NCBI GenBank assembly: GCA_021730985.1
Contig: JAKFYI010000027.1
Coordinates: 102,255-166,254, forward strand
Reading direction: 5' to 3'
Origin: Hyphomicrobiales bacterium
GTDB taxonomy: Bacteria; Pseudomonadota; Alphaproteobacteria; Rhizobiales; Xanthobacteraceae
Length of the DNA stretch: 64,000 nt
Below are positions 56,142-63,474 of the stretch, piece after piece. The notes under the pieces were generated by a model, which was not told where the DNA came from, made no database searches, and worked only from the letters and a program-made list of their open reading frames with translations. The position numbers were made by a program, and so were the translations under genes. Each line of letters opens with the position of its first letter. Positions within the stretch are counted from its first letter, which is position 1.

Positions 56142-56155
56142 TTTGATATATTAAA
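56142..56155. promoter_or_regulatory. AT-rich near-palindrome between Bug 11 and LysR
   Basis: TTTGATATATTAAA is palindromic except for one mismatched pair, and ATTAAA recurs ten bases later (56160-56165). The site is 84 bases from the LysR ATG and 100 from the Bug GTG, a typical place for a LysR autoregulatory site. Confidence 0.35.
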
Positions 56156-56238
56156 CGTCATTAAATGGCACAAACGGCATCAAGGCCCTCGATTCATCGC
56201 AATATTTGGACACTCCAGTTGATATCTGGAACATATCT

Positions 56239-57177
56239 ATGATCGACTTTCGGCTCCTGCGACACTTCTCCTACTTCCTGGCCGTGGCGGAGGAACGCCA
56301 TTTCGGCCGCGCCGCCAAACGGCTCGGCATATCGCAGCCACCGCTCAGCCAGCAGATCCAGGCCTTGGAGCGGTCCCTTGGAGTGCGATTGCTCGAACGA
56401 TCAAGGCAGGGCGTGCGCCTGACCCAGGCGGGAACCGAAATACTGGCCCCCGTGCAGCGCTTCATGGAGCATGCGCAACGGCTCGAACTCGCTGTGATGG
56501 ATGCTCGCCATGGCCGCAGCGAACGCGTCACGATCGGCGCAATCATTTCGGCGCTGTTCGATATCCTGCCGGGATTGATGCGCACCGCGAAGCAGCGCAA
56601 CCCGCAACTCTCAATCTCCGTTCTGGAAATGAAAAGCGCGGATGCGCTCTCGTCCGTCCAGAACGGTGAGATCGATATCGCGCTGGCGCGCTTTGACGAC
56701 CGCATCGGCACTCTCGAGGTGCGTCCAATCGTGAGCGATCACCTCGTTGTTGTTCTACCGGTCGACCACAAGCTGACAAAGCGCGATCAAATCCATCTTT
56801 CGGAACTGGCCGACGAGCCACTGGTCCTGTTCCCTCGCCACGGCAGCCCCAGTTACTTCGATCAGATCGTCAGCGCCTGCCGCGATGAAGGCTTTTCACC
56901 GCACATTCTCTATGAGGTCGGATCGGTGGTATCGCAGGTCGCCTTTGTCGGCTGCGGCTTGGCGGTCGGAATGGTCCCAAGCCGGTCCATGCGGTTCGGC
57001 GGCAGCGACGTGGTGTTCCGCCCGCTCGTCGAAGAGATCAAGGTCGTGACCATCGCCGCGGCGTGGGATCCGACCCGCAAAAAGAACGTGATCCCGGCTA
57101 TTGTGCAAATTGCAGCGGATATCGGTATGGAGATGGACTCTCTACCGATACGGAATGTTGTCCGACGACAGCGCTAG
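56239..57177 (+). CDS. LysR-family transcriptional regulator (3)
   Basis: A 312-residue regulator of the BenM/CatR-like branch. The HTH starts at FRLLRHFSYFLAVAEERHFG and AAKRLGISQPPLSQQIQALER; the effector domain has VTIGAIISALFDILPGL, DIALARFDDRIGTLEVRPI and VAFVGCGLAVGMVPSRS. ATG 56239 was preferred to a TTG at 56206. It is divergent from the Bug 11 operon across 196 bases that include an AT-rich near-palindrome. BenM-type regulators often sense aromatic-pathway intermediates; the inducer here is unknown. Confidence 0.9.
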   Translation: MIDFRLLRHFSYFLAVAEERHFGRAAKRLGISQPPLSQQIQALERSLGVRLLERSRQGVRLTQAGTEILAPVQRFMEHAQRLELAVMDARHGRSERVTIGAIISALFDILPGLMRTAKQRNPQLSISVLEMKSADALSSVQNGEIDIALARFDDRIGTLEVRPIVSDHLVVVLPVDHKLTKRDQIHLSELADEPLVLFPRHGSPSYFDQIVSACRDEGFSPHILYEVGSVVSQVAFVGCGLAVGMVPSRSMRFGGSDVVFRPLVEEIKVVTIAAAWDPTRKKNVIPAIVQIAADIGMEMDSLPIRNVVRRQR

Positions 57178-57263
57178 TCAGAGGCCGAAGAAAGCGCAAA
57201 ACGTCGCGTGTTTGCGGGCTTTCCTACGTTCTGTGCCAGGCAAAATTGAGAGACTGGATTGGT

Positions 57264-57318
57264 TGGCTGGAGTGAGAGGATTCGAATTCCCGCATTCCCG
57301 ATCAAACCCAGCCTGTGT
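57264..57318 (-). pseudogene. Decayed 3' part of a tRNA-Gln-like gene
   Basis: The plus strand begins TGGCTGGAGTGAGAGGATTC and continues GAATTCCCGCATTCCCGATC, which resembles the reverse complement of bacterial tRNA-Gln(UUG) 3' halves as I remember them (TGG-CTGGGGCGGGAGGATTC, then GAACCTCCGAATGCC...). CCA end, acceptor strand, T-loop TTCGAAT and part of the anticodon arm are recognisable, but the T-stem is mismatched and no 5' half follows before the hydrolase gene. It is not a working tRNA. It may be an old attachment-site or insertion footprint. Confidence 0.4.
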
Positions 57319-57328
57319 CAGCCATTTC

Positions 57329-58222
57329 TCAAACCGCTACTGTGGCCTTGATCCAAGTTGTCAGCGCCTCGACGACGGCCTTGGGCTGTTCCGGGATCAG
57401 AGCGTGACTGGCATTGGGAATAACCACGATGGTAACACGCTCCCCAAATTCATCCTTCATTTCGTTGCGCTTTGATTCCGGTTTGAAGGGGTCCTGCGCC
57501 GCCTGAAGATCAAGCAGCGGAGCGATGCCCCCGGACCACCACTCGTCCTGGCGGACGGCGGCTACGGCGGCGCGCTGAATATTGCGGATCTCAGGGTGCC
57601 AGCCGTGCAGCCAAGCCGTGGGGTCGTTGCCCGCAGCAAAGAATGCAAAGCGCAACGCGGCCAATCGTTCCTCATCGGAAAGGGAGAGATTTCCGGCGTT
57701 GGTAACCGCTGTGGTCAGTTCGGGCGCGTATTGTTTGGCGGCGGCGGCCGCTATGACCACGCCACGCACCAGCTTCGGATGATCAGCCGCGGTCATCCTC
57801 GCAACCCAGTTGCCAAAGGCATGGCCGACGATGACGGCGCGCCCGGCGCCAAGCTTCTCGATCACCTCGGCAATATCGCGCGCAAGATCATGCAGGGTGA
57901 CGTTCGTCATGGGACCGGTGCTGCGCCCTATTCCGCGCGGCTTCGGACGCAGGACACAAAATCCGGAGGATGCGAGCCCGTCCGCCACCTGGTCATAGTC
58001 GTCGGAGTCTCGAGCCAGCGATGGCAACAGAACGACGGCCGGACCACGCCCTTCGGCAACCACTTCGACTTGTACGTCTCCATAGCGGACAAGCTCGGTG
58101 CGGCGCAGGCTCGCTGTTGCGGCACCGGCTGAGGTCATGGCCAGAACCCAACAAGCGGCAACGATTCCCGGAGTGAGTATGTTGAATGCATGAGATCCTC
58201 CCCCGGGGGCCGGACGGTTCAT
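57329..58222 (-). CDS. Exported alpha/beta hydrolase-fold protein lacking the nucleophile Ser
   Basis: A 297-residue alpha/beta-hydrolase-fold protein with a leader (hydrophobic ILTPGIVAACWVLAM near residues 15-29) and so probably periplasmic. The fold features are present: PAVVLLPSLARDSDDYD, LRPKPRGIGRSTGP and a C-terminal His in IPNASHALIPEQP. But the nucleophile elbow is VGHAFGNW, with Ala135 where Ser is expected. Unless another residue serves, it cannot use the usual acyl-enzyme mechanism; a binding or cofactor-free lyase role is possible. It is encoded leftward, divergent from the Bug 12 operon. Confidence 0.82.
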   Translation of the reverse strand: MNRPAPGGGSHAFNILTPGIVAACWVLAMTSAGAATASLRRTELVRYGDVQVEVVAEGRGPAVVLLPSLARDSDDYDQVADGLASSGFCVLRPKPRGIGRSTGPMTNVTLHDLARDIAEVIEKLGAGRAVIVGHAFGNWVARMTAADHPKLVRGVVIAAAAAKQYAPELTTAVTNAGNLSLSDEERLAALRFAFFAAGNDPTAWLHGWHPEIRNIQRAAVAAVRQDEWWSGGIAPLLDLQAAQDPFKPESKRNEMKDEFGERVTIVVIPNASHALIPEQPKAVVEALTTWIKATVAV

Positions 58223-58300
58223 AGCACCACCTAAAAGGCCGGTGGCATGACCTGTTTCGAAAAAACTATTCTTTGCAGGCCTGCCCTGTCAACGCGTATA

Positions 58301-58330
58301 TTGACCTAAAGGTTAGCTTTATGACATATT
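58301..58330 (+). promoter_or_regulatory. Promoter with overlapping dyad before Bug 12
   Basis: TTGACC (58301-58306), an 18-base spacer and CATATT (58325-58330) resemble a sigma-70 promoter. The sequence TGACCTAAAGGTTA at 58302-58315 is a near-perfect dyad (ACCT-AA-AGGT core) over the -35 box, suitable for a GntR-type repressor such as the one encoded two genes downstream in the same operon. Confidence 0.4.
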
Positions 58331-58366
58331 GATCCGGGTAAGGTCGGCCTCCGGAGGAACATTGCC

Positions 58367-59344
58367 ATGAAGCGTATCGCCCTTGCTTTAGGTCTTGCCT
58401 CGGCGATAGTCGCTCTGACAATCGCGCCCGGCTTGGCTCAGGTTTATCCGGCCAAAACGATCAAGATCGTCGTGCCCTATCCTGCCGGTGGACCGACCGA
58501 CCTCGTTGGCCGCACTCTAGCCGATGCGCTGACCAAGGCGTTGAAGCAGACCGTGATCGTGGAGAACAAGGCCGGCGCTGGCGGCACGATCGGTTCCGAC
58601 AGCGTGGTGAAATCGCAGCCCGACGGCTATACGCTGCTGCTCGGACTGATGGGCCCGATATCCATTGCGCCGAAAATTTCGCCGAACCTTCCCTACGATC
58701 CGCTGAGGGACCTTGAGCCGATCCGCTTGGTCGCCCTGATGCCAGAGGTGCTGGTTGCCCGTTCCAAGCTCGGACTGAAAACACTCGGAGACGTGGTGGC
58801 TTACGGCAAGGCCAATCCCGGGAAGCTCACCATCGCATCGGCCGGCAGCGGCAGCCTTCCACATCTGGCGGCGGAGTTGCTCAAACGCGAGACCGGCATC
58901 GATGCGCTGCATGTGCCGTATCGTGGTGCGGTCCCCGCCGTCAACGATCTGCTGGCCGGACAAGTCGATCTGATGTTTGCTGACGGCCCGGTGGTGCTGC
59001 CGCAGATCCTCGGCAACCTACTGGTGCCGGTGGTCTTGGCCAGTGATAAGCGGCTGCCCGTCTTGCCGGATGTTCCCACCTCGATCGAGGCCGGCTTTCC
59101 GGCCATTCGATCCGAGAACTGGTACGGCGTGCTGGCGCCGAAAGGAACGCCGCGCCCGATCATCGATGCTCTCGACAAGGCCGTCGCGGCGGCGATGACG
59201 GAGCCGAAGATCGAGGAAATTTTCTCGAAACAAGGAGTCTATGTCGTCAGGGAAGGCACACCCGAGAGGTTCGGCGCATTCCTCGCCGCCCAACTCGACA
59301 AGTGGGGCGGCCTGGCGAAGGATGTCGGCGTCCGGGTGGACTGA
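58367..59344 (+). CDS. Bug/TctC-family periplasmic solute-binding protein (12)
   Basis: A 325-residue receptor with GGAGGAA before ATG 58367 and a leader to about residue 24 (GLA before QVY). It is a textbook member: YPAGGPTDLVGRT, ENKAGAGGTIGSD, YDPLRDLEPIRL, HVPYRGAVPAVNDLLAGQVD and APKGTPRPIIDAL. First gene of a rightward operon whose second gene is a GntR regulator and whose remaining genes handle CoA thioesters and ring products, so its ligand is probably that operon's substrate. Confidence 0.92.
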   Translation: MKRIALALGLASAIVALTIAPGLAQVYPAKTIKIVVPYPAGGPTDLVGRTLADALTKALKQTVIVENKAGAGGTIGSDSVVKSQPDGYTLLLGLMGPISIAPKISPNLPYDPLRDLEPIRLVALMPEVLVARSKLGLKTLGDVVAYGKANPGKLTIASAGSGSLPHLAAELLKRETGIDALHVPYRGAVPAVNDLLAGQVDLMFADGPVVLPQILGNLLVPVVLASDKRLPVLPDVPTSIEAGFPAIRSENWYGVLAPKGTPRPIIDALDKAVAAAMTEPKIEEIFSKQGVYVVREGTPERFGAFLAAQLDKWGGLAKDVGVRVD

Positions 59345-59380
59345 CGCGGGCGTGCAGGACGCTCCCGGTTGGAGGACCAA

Positions 59381-60127
59381 ATGAGATCCATTCAACGCAA
59401 GCCCTCGGTCGATTTGGATCGTAGTGCCGTTTCGCGCTACCTCCAACTCGCCAGCCTGTTCCGGCGACGCATCGAAGCGGGCGATTGGCCAATCGGCCGA
59501 CAGACTCCAACCGTGGACGACCTGACAGCCGAATGCGGGGTCGCGCGCGCGACCGTCCGCAAGGCTCTCGACATGCTGGAAGAAGAAGGCCTCATCGAGC
59601 GCTACCGCGCCAAGGGAACCTTCGTTCGCCAACGGCCAAAGCAGCAGCTCTGGTGCGAAGTGGCGACCGATTGGCCCGGACTGCTGGCAGCGCGCGAGGA
59701 GGCCGTCATCGATGTGCTGGCCGATGAACGCGGTTTTCAGCCCCCGACCGTCCCTCACCCGGTCGGTACGCTGGCGCCATCGTACCGGCGCCTGACCCGC
59801 CGTCACGCGCGGCATGGTGTGCCATTCCTGCTTGCGCATCTCTATATCGACGAACGGCTAAGCAAGCGCATCTCGAAGAAGGAATTGCAATCGAAGACGG
59901 CCCTGAAGCTCATGGCCGATATTCCGGGCCTCAAGATCAAGGACGCGCGCCAGACACTCACCATCGGTTCAGCCGACGTCGAAACATCGGAGCTCCTCGA
60001 CGTGCCGCTCAACGCTCCAATTGGCATTGTCTATCGCTCGGTGGTGGATCGTTCGGGTTGCCTCGTGTTCATCGGCGAAGGGCTTTACCGCGGCGACATG
60101 ATCCGCGTCGACATGAAGCTGAAATGA
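59381..60127 (+). CDS. GntR-family (HutC-type) transcriptional regulator
   Basis: A 248-residue regulator. ATG 59381 follows GGAGG by five bases; the TTG at 59369 overlaps that site. The N-terminal winged helix is in YLQLASLFRRRIEAGDWPIG, then LTAECGVARATVRKALDMLE and GLIERYRAKGTFV (residues about 20-85). The rest is a UTRA effector domain ending APIGIVYRSVVD and FIGEGLYRGDMIRVDMKLK. It lies 36 bases after Bug 12 inside the operon, implying autoregulation, possibly via the dyad at 58302-58315. The effector is unknown. Confidence 0.9.
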   Translation: MRSIQRKPSVDLDRSAVSRYLQLASLFRRRIEAGDWPIGRQTPTVDDLTAECGVARATVRKALDMLEEEGLIERYRAKGTFVRQRPKQQLWCEVATDWPGLLAAREEAVIDVLADERGFQPPTVPHPVGTLAPSYRRLTRRHARHGVPFLLAHLYIDERLSKRISKKELQSKTALKLMADIPGLKIKDARQTLTIGSADVETSELLDVPLNAPIGIVYRSVVDRSGCLVFIGEGLYRGDMIRVDMKLK

Positions 60128-60146
60128 TGCGCTGCGGAATCTGGTC

Positions 60147-60755
60147 ATGAAGCTGCATTGGTCGCCCCGGTCGCCGTTCGTGCGGAAGGTCATGGTGTTC
60201 GCCCACGAGACGGGGCTCGTCGAGCGCCTGACCTGCGTGCGGACCGTGGTCGCCATGAATGCGCCGAACGCAGCTCTGCTGCCGGACAACCCGTTGAGCA
60301 AAATTCCAACCCTGGTGCTGGATGATGGCACGCCGCTCTACGACTCCGCGGTCATCTGCGAGTATCTCGACACGCTGCACGATCGGACGAGGCTGTTTCC
60401 AGCCGAGGGGCCGGCGCGATGGACGGCGCTGCGGCGCCAGGCGCTCGGTGATGGCTTTCTCGACCTCCTGCTGCTCTGGCGCTACGAGCGCGAACGATCG
60501 CCGCCGTCGCAGACGCTGCTCGACGCCTTCGCCGCGAAGTATCGGGCCACGATGAGGTCATTGGAACAAGAGGCGACTGCGCTCGAACGCACGGCGTTCG
60601 GCATCGGCCACATCGCTGTCGGATGCAGCCTGTCGTACCTGGATTTTCGCTTCGCCGACCTCAACTGGCGTAGTGGACATCCGCAGATCGCTACGTGGCA
60701 TGCGTCCTTTGCACAGCGGCCATCGGCCAAAGCGACCGAGGCGGTGGAGGGTTGA
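60147..60755 (+). CDS. Glutathione S-transferase-like protein
   Basis: A 202-residue GST. The thioredoxin-like N-domain has HWSPRSPFVRKVMVFAHETG (candidate Ser near residues 6-9 for glutathione activation), the cis-Pro motif NPLSKIPTLVL and the gamma-Glu binding motif YDSAVICEYLD; the C-domain is helical (ALGDGFLDLLLLWRYER). It may conjugate, dehalogenate or isomerise (as maleylpyruvate isomerase does) an aromatic-pathway product. It is 19 bases after the GntR gene, and its stop overlaps nothing: the CoA-transferase ATG follows directly. Confidence 0.88.
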   Translation: MKLHWSPRSPFVRKVMVFAHETGLVERLTCVRTVVAMNAPNAALLPDNPLSKIPTLVLDDGTPLYDSAVICEYLDTLHDRTRLFPAEGPARWTALRRQALGDGFLDLLLLWRYERERSPPSQTLLDAFAAKYRATMRSLEQEATALERTAFGIGHIAVGCSLSYLDFRFADLNWRSGHPQIATWHASFAQRPSAKATEAVEG

Positions 60756-61946
60756 ATGGCCGGTCCACTGTCCAACATCCGCGTGCTCGATCTCAGCCGG
60801 ATCATGGCGGCGCCTTGGGCTGGTCAGATTCTCGCGGACTTGGGTGCTGACGTTATCAAGGTCGAGCGCCCTGGCGCCGGCGACGACACCCGCACATGGG
60901 GGCCACCCTTCCTCAAGGACGCCTCTGGCAAGGCGACAAAAGAGGCGGCCTACTATTTATCGGTCAATCGCGGCAAGCGGTCGATCACGGTTGAACTCGA
61001 CGAACCGGAAGGCCAAGACATCGTGCGCGCGTTGGCGGCACGCTCGGACATCGTGCTGGAAAACTTCAAGGTCGGTGCGCTCAAACGCTTCGGTCTCGAC
61101 TATGAGGGCCTCAAGGCGGTCAACCCCAAGATCATCTATTGCTCGGTCACTGGTTTCGGCCAGACCGGCCCGAAACGTGAGGCCGCCGCCTATGACTTCA
61201 TGATCCAGGCCATGGGCGGCCTGATGAGCATTACCGGCGAACGTGACGGAATGCCGGGCGGCGGCCCGCAGAAGGTCGGCATTCCGATCGTCGATCTCAT
61301 GACCGGAATGTACGCCGCCGTCGGCGTGCTGGCGGCTTTGGCTCGCCGCACCGAAACCGGGCGAGGCGAATACATCGACTTGGCCATGCTGGATGTCCAG
61401 GCGGCGATCCTCGCCAACCAGGCAATGAACTGGCTCATTTCGGGCAATGCGCCCAAGCGCGGCGGTAACCGCCATCCCAATATCCAGCCGCAGGACGTTT
61501 TCCCCTGCACGGACGGTTTTGTCGCGCTTGCAGTCGGCAATGACGGCCAATTCGGCCGGCTCGCCGAAATCCTCGGTCATCCGGAATGGATCGAGGACGA
61601 ACGTTTCGCCACCAATCCGGCGCGGGTGCGAAACCATCCGCTACTCGATCCGATGCTGCGCGCGGAATTCGCCAGCCGTTCGCGCCACGATCTGATCGCC
61701 GCGCTGGACGCCGCCGGTGTGCCCTGCTCTCCCATCAACACGGTGCCGGAGGTATTTTCTGAGCCCCAAGTGCAGCATCGCAAAATGCTGAGAAAACTTC
61801 CGCACCCCAAAGCCGGTGAAGTGCCTCAGGTGGTGAGCCCGCTGAACTTCACCAACGAACCCCTCGCGTTTGACCGTCCGCCGCCGCTCCTCGGGCAACA
61901 CACGGATGAAATCCTACGCGAATTGGGACTATCGCCGAATGACTGA
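60756..61946 (+). CDS. CaiB/BaiF-family (class III) CoA-transferase
   Basis: A 396-residue class III CoA-transferase that moves CoA between carboxylic acids through an Asp-bound anhydride. The Asp should be Asp180 in VGIPIVDLMTGMYAAVG, matching formyl-CoA transferase Asp169. Other features are VLDLSRIMAAPWAGQILADLGADVIKVE, NRGKRSITVEL, VTGFGQTGPKREAAAYDFMI and ETGRGEYIDLAML. ATG directly abuts the GST stop and its own stop overlaps the next gene by eight bases. It would activate the operon's acid substrate for the enoyl-CoA hydratase encoded further on. Confidence 0.92.
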   Translation: MAGPLSNIRVLDLSRIMAAPWAGQILADLGADVIKVERPGAGDDTRTWGPPFLKDASGKATKEAAYYLSVNRGKRSITVELDEPEGQDIVRALAARSDIVLENFKVGALKRFGLDYEGLKAVNPKIIYCSVTGFGQTGPKREAAAYDFMIQAMGGLMSITGERDGMPGGGPQKVGIPIVDLMTGMYAAVGVLAALARRTETGRGEYIDLAMLDVQAAILANQAMNWLISGNAPKRGGNRHPNIQPQDVFPCTDGFVALAVGNDGQFGRLAEILGHPEWIEDERFATNPARVRNHPLLDPMLRAEFASRSRHDLIAALDAAGVPCSPINTVPEVFSEPQVQHRKMLRKLPHPKAGEVPQVVSPLNFTNEPLAFDRPPPLLGQHTDEILRELGLSPND

Positions 61947-62580
61947 CAGTGGACAACCGCAAATGGCTCGCATTCACCTTCCCTCAGCCGACGAAATGAC
62001 TCCCGAGCAGCGCAGTGTCCATGACGAGGTCGTCTCGGGCGTGCGCGGACGTCTGGTCGGTCCTTTGAGAGCGGTGATTCATAGTCCGGACCTCGCGCGC
62101 CGTTGGTCCCGGCTAGGCGAGTACCTGCGATTCTCGACGTGCTTGCCAAAAAAACTGAACGAGCTCGCGATTATCGTCACCGGGAGGCGCTGGAACAGCC
62201 AGCTTGAATTCCTCATTCACGCAGAGGCAGCGGTTGCCGCAGGACTCGATCCTGCATGCGTCGAAGCGATCCGCGTCGGCGGGAGCCCGACATTTGCCGA
62301 CGAGGCAGAGGCCGAGGTCTATGAATTCGCCCGTAGCCTGCAACAGACCGGCAGTGTCGATGCCTCGGTACACGCGGCGGTGACGAAGCGCTGGGGGGCT
62401 CGCGGCGTTGTCGAGCTGACCGGTGTCATCGGTTACTACACCATGGTGTCGATGACGCTGAACGCTCATGAAATTCCGATCCCGGCAGATGCGAAAGCAC
62501 CATTCTCTCCGGCGAATGATTGCGGCCTGACGACGCTGCCGCCCTGCCGGATGGTGAAGGCGAAAGAGCATACGGCATGA
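61939..62580 (+). CDS. Carboxymuconolactone decarboxylase-like protein
   Basis: A 213-residue AhpD/CMD-superfamily protein from ATG 61939, overlapping the CoA-transferase stop by eight bases; ATG 61963 is an alternative. The CMD domain is in RLGEYLRFSTCLPKKLNELAI and WNSQLEFLIHAEAAVAAGL, with the conserved Glu and His but no CxxC, so not a peroxiredoxin reductase. Proposed role: decarboxylation or isomerisation of a lactone-like intermediate, inferred from family and neighbours. Its stop overlaps the LigI-like amidohydrolase start (ATGA). Confidence 0.85.
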   Translation: MTDSGQPQMARIHLPSADEMTPEQRSVHDEVVSGVRGRLVGPLRAVIHSPDLARRWSRLGEYLRFSTCLPKKLNELAIIVTGRRWNSQLEFLIHAEAAVAAGLDPACVEAIRVGGSPTFADEAEAEVYEFARSLQQTGSVDASVHAAVTKRWGARGVVELTGVIGYYTMVSMTLNAHEIPIPADAKAPFSPANDCGLTTLPPCRMVKAKEHTA

Positions 62581-63449
62581 CCGGAACGTTAGCGCCGCGA
62601 ATGCCGAACGCGCCGTGTTGGACGCTGCCGGACGATGCCTGCGATTGCCACGCCCATGTCTTCGGTCCCAACGACCTGTTTCCGCTTGTCCATAACATGC
62701 ATTACGAAGCACCGCGTGCACCGGCACCACTGCACCGCGAGATGCTCGACCGTGTCGGCTTCTCGCGGGGTGTGCTGATCCAGCCCGGCGCTTACGGCGG
62801 CGACCCTGCTGCTATTGTCGACGCGCTAGAGCAAGCGGACGGACTTCGAGGCATTGCCGTCGCCGACTCGGCCGTCGCGGATCAGAACCTCGACCGTTGG
62901 CATGCGGCTGGAATTCGGGGGTTGCGCTTCAACGAAATGACGGTGCCGGGCGGCATCGACCGCTTTGCCGGCTCGGTCGGAAGCGAAGAATTGGCGAAGC
63001 TTGCTTCACGGCTTGCCGAACGCGGTTGGCATGCCGAAGTCTGGGCTCGTATCGATCAACACGCGAAATTGCTGTCGCGCTACCGCGCCAGTGGGCTTCC
63101 CATAGTGCTCGACCATATGGCTGGCGTCCTACCAGCGCGCGGCATATGCGACCCGGATTTTCAGGCCGTCCTCGCCGCTCTGGCTGAGGGCTGGCTCTGG
63201 GTCAAGCTCACGCTGTGCCGTTGTTCGCAGGTCTTTCCAGACTATCCGGACGTTCGACCGTTCCACGATGCGCTGATCGCGGCTAACCCTGATCGCATGG
63301 TCTGGGGATCTGACTGGCCCTATCTGCGCCTGGCGGAAAAAACCCCCGACGTCGGGCACTTGCTCGACCTCTTTCACGAATGGGTTCCCGACGAGACAGT
63401 CCGGCGCCGCATCCTCGTGACCAACCCGCAACAACTCTACGGCTTTTGA
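62577..63449 (+). CDS. Amidohydrolase, 2-pyrone-4,6-dicarboxylate lactonase (LigI)-like
   Basis: A 290-residue amidohydrolase overlapping the previous gene by four bases. Key segments: CDCHAHVFGPNDLFPL (HxH), RGVLIQPGAYGGDPAAIVDAL, GIRGLRFNEMTVPGG, IVLDHMAGVLPARG and VWGSDWPYLRL, with the catalytic Asp conserved, unlike the amidohydrolase at 53135-53983. This pattern is that of LigI-type lactonases, which hydrolyse pyrone dicarboxylates in lignin-derived aromatic breakdown. The exact lactone is not certain. It is sandwiched between the CMD-like and enoyl-CoA hydratase genes. Confidence 0.88.
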   Translation: MTGTLAPRMPNAPCWTLPDDACDCHAHVFGPNDLFPLVHNMHYEAPRAPAPLHREMLDRVGFSRGVLIQPGAYGGDPAAIVDALEQADGLRGIAVADSAVADQNLDRWHAAGIRGLRFNEMTVPGGIDRFAGSVGSEELAKLASRLAERGWHAEVWARIDQHAKLLSRYRASGLPIVLDHMAGVLPARGICDPDFQAVLAALAEGWLWVKLTLCRCSQVFPDYPDVRPFHDALIAANPDRMVWGSDWPYLRLAEKTPDVGHLLDLFHEWVPDETVRRRILVTNPQQLYGF

Positions 63450-63474
63450 CAATCGGCCACGAAAGGACACCGAC

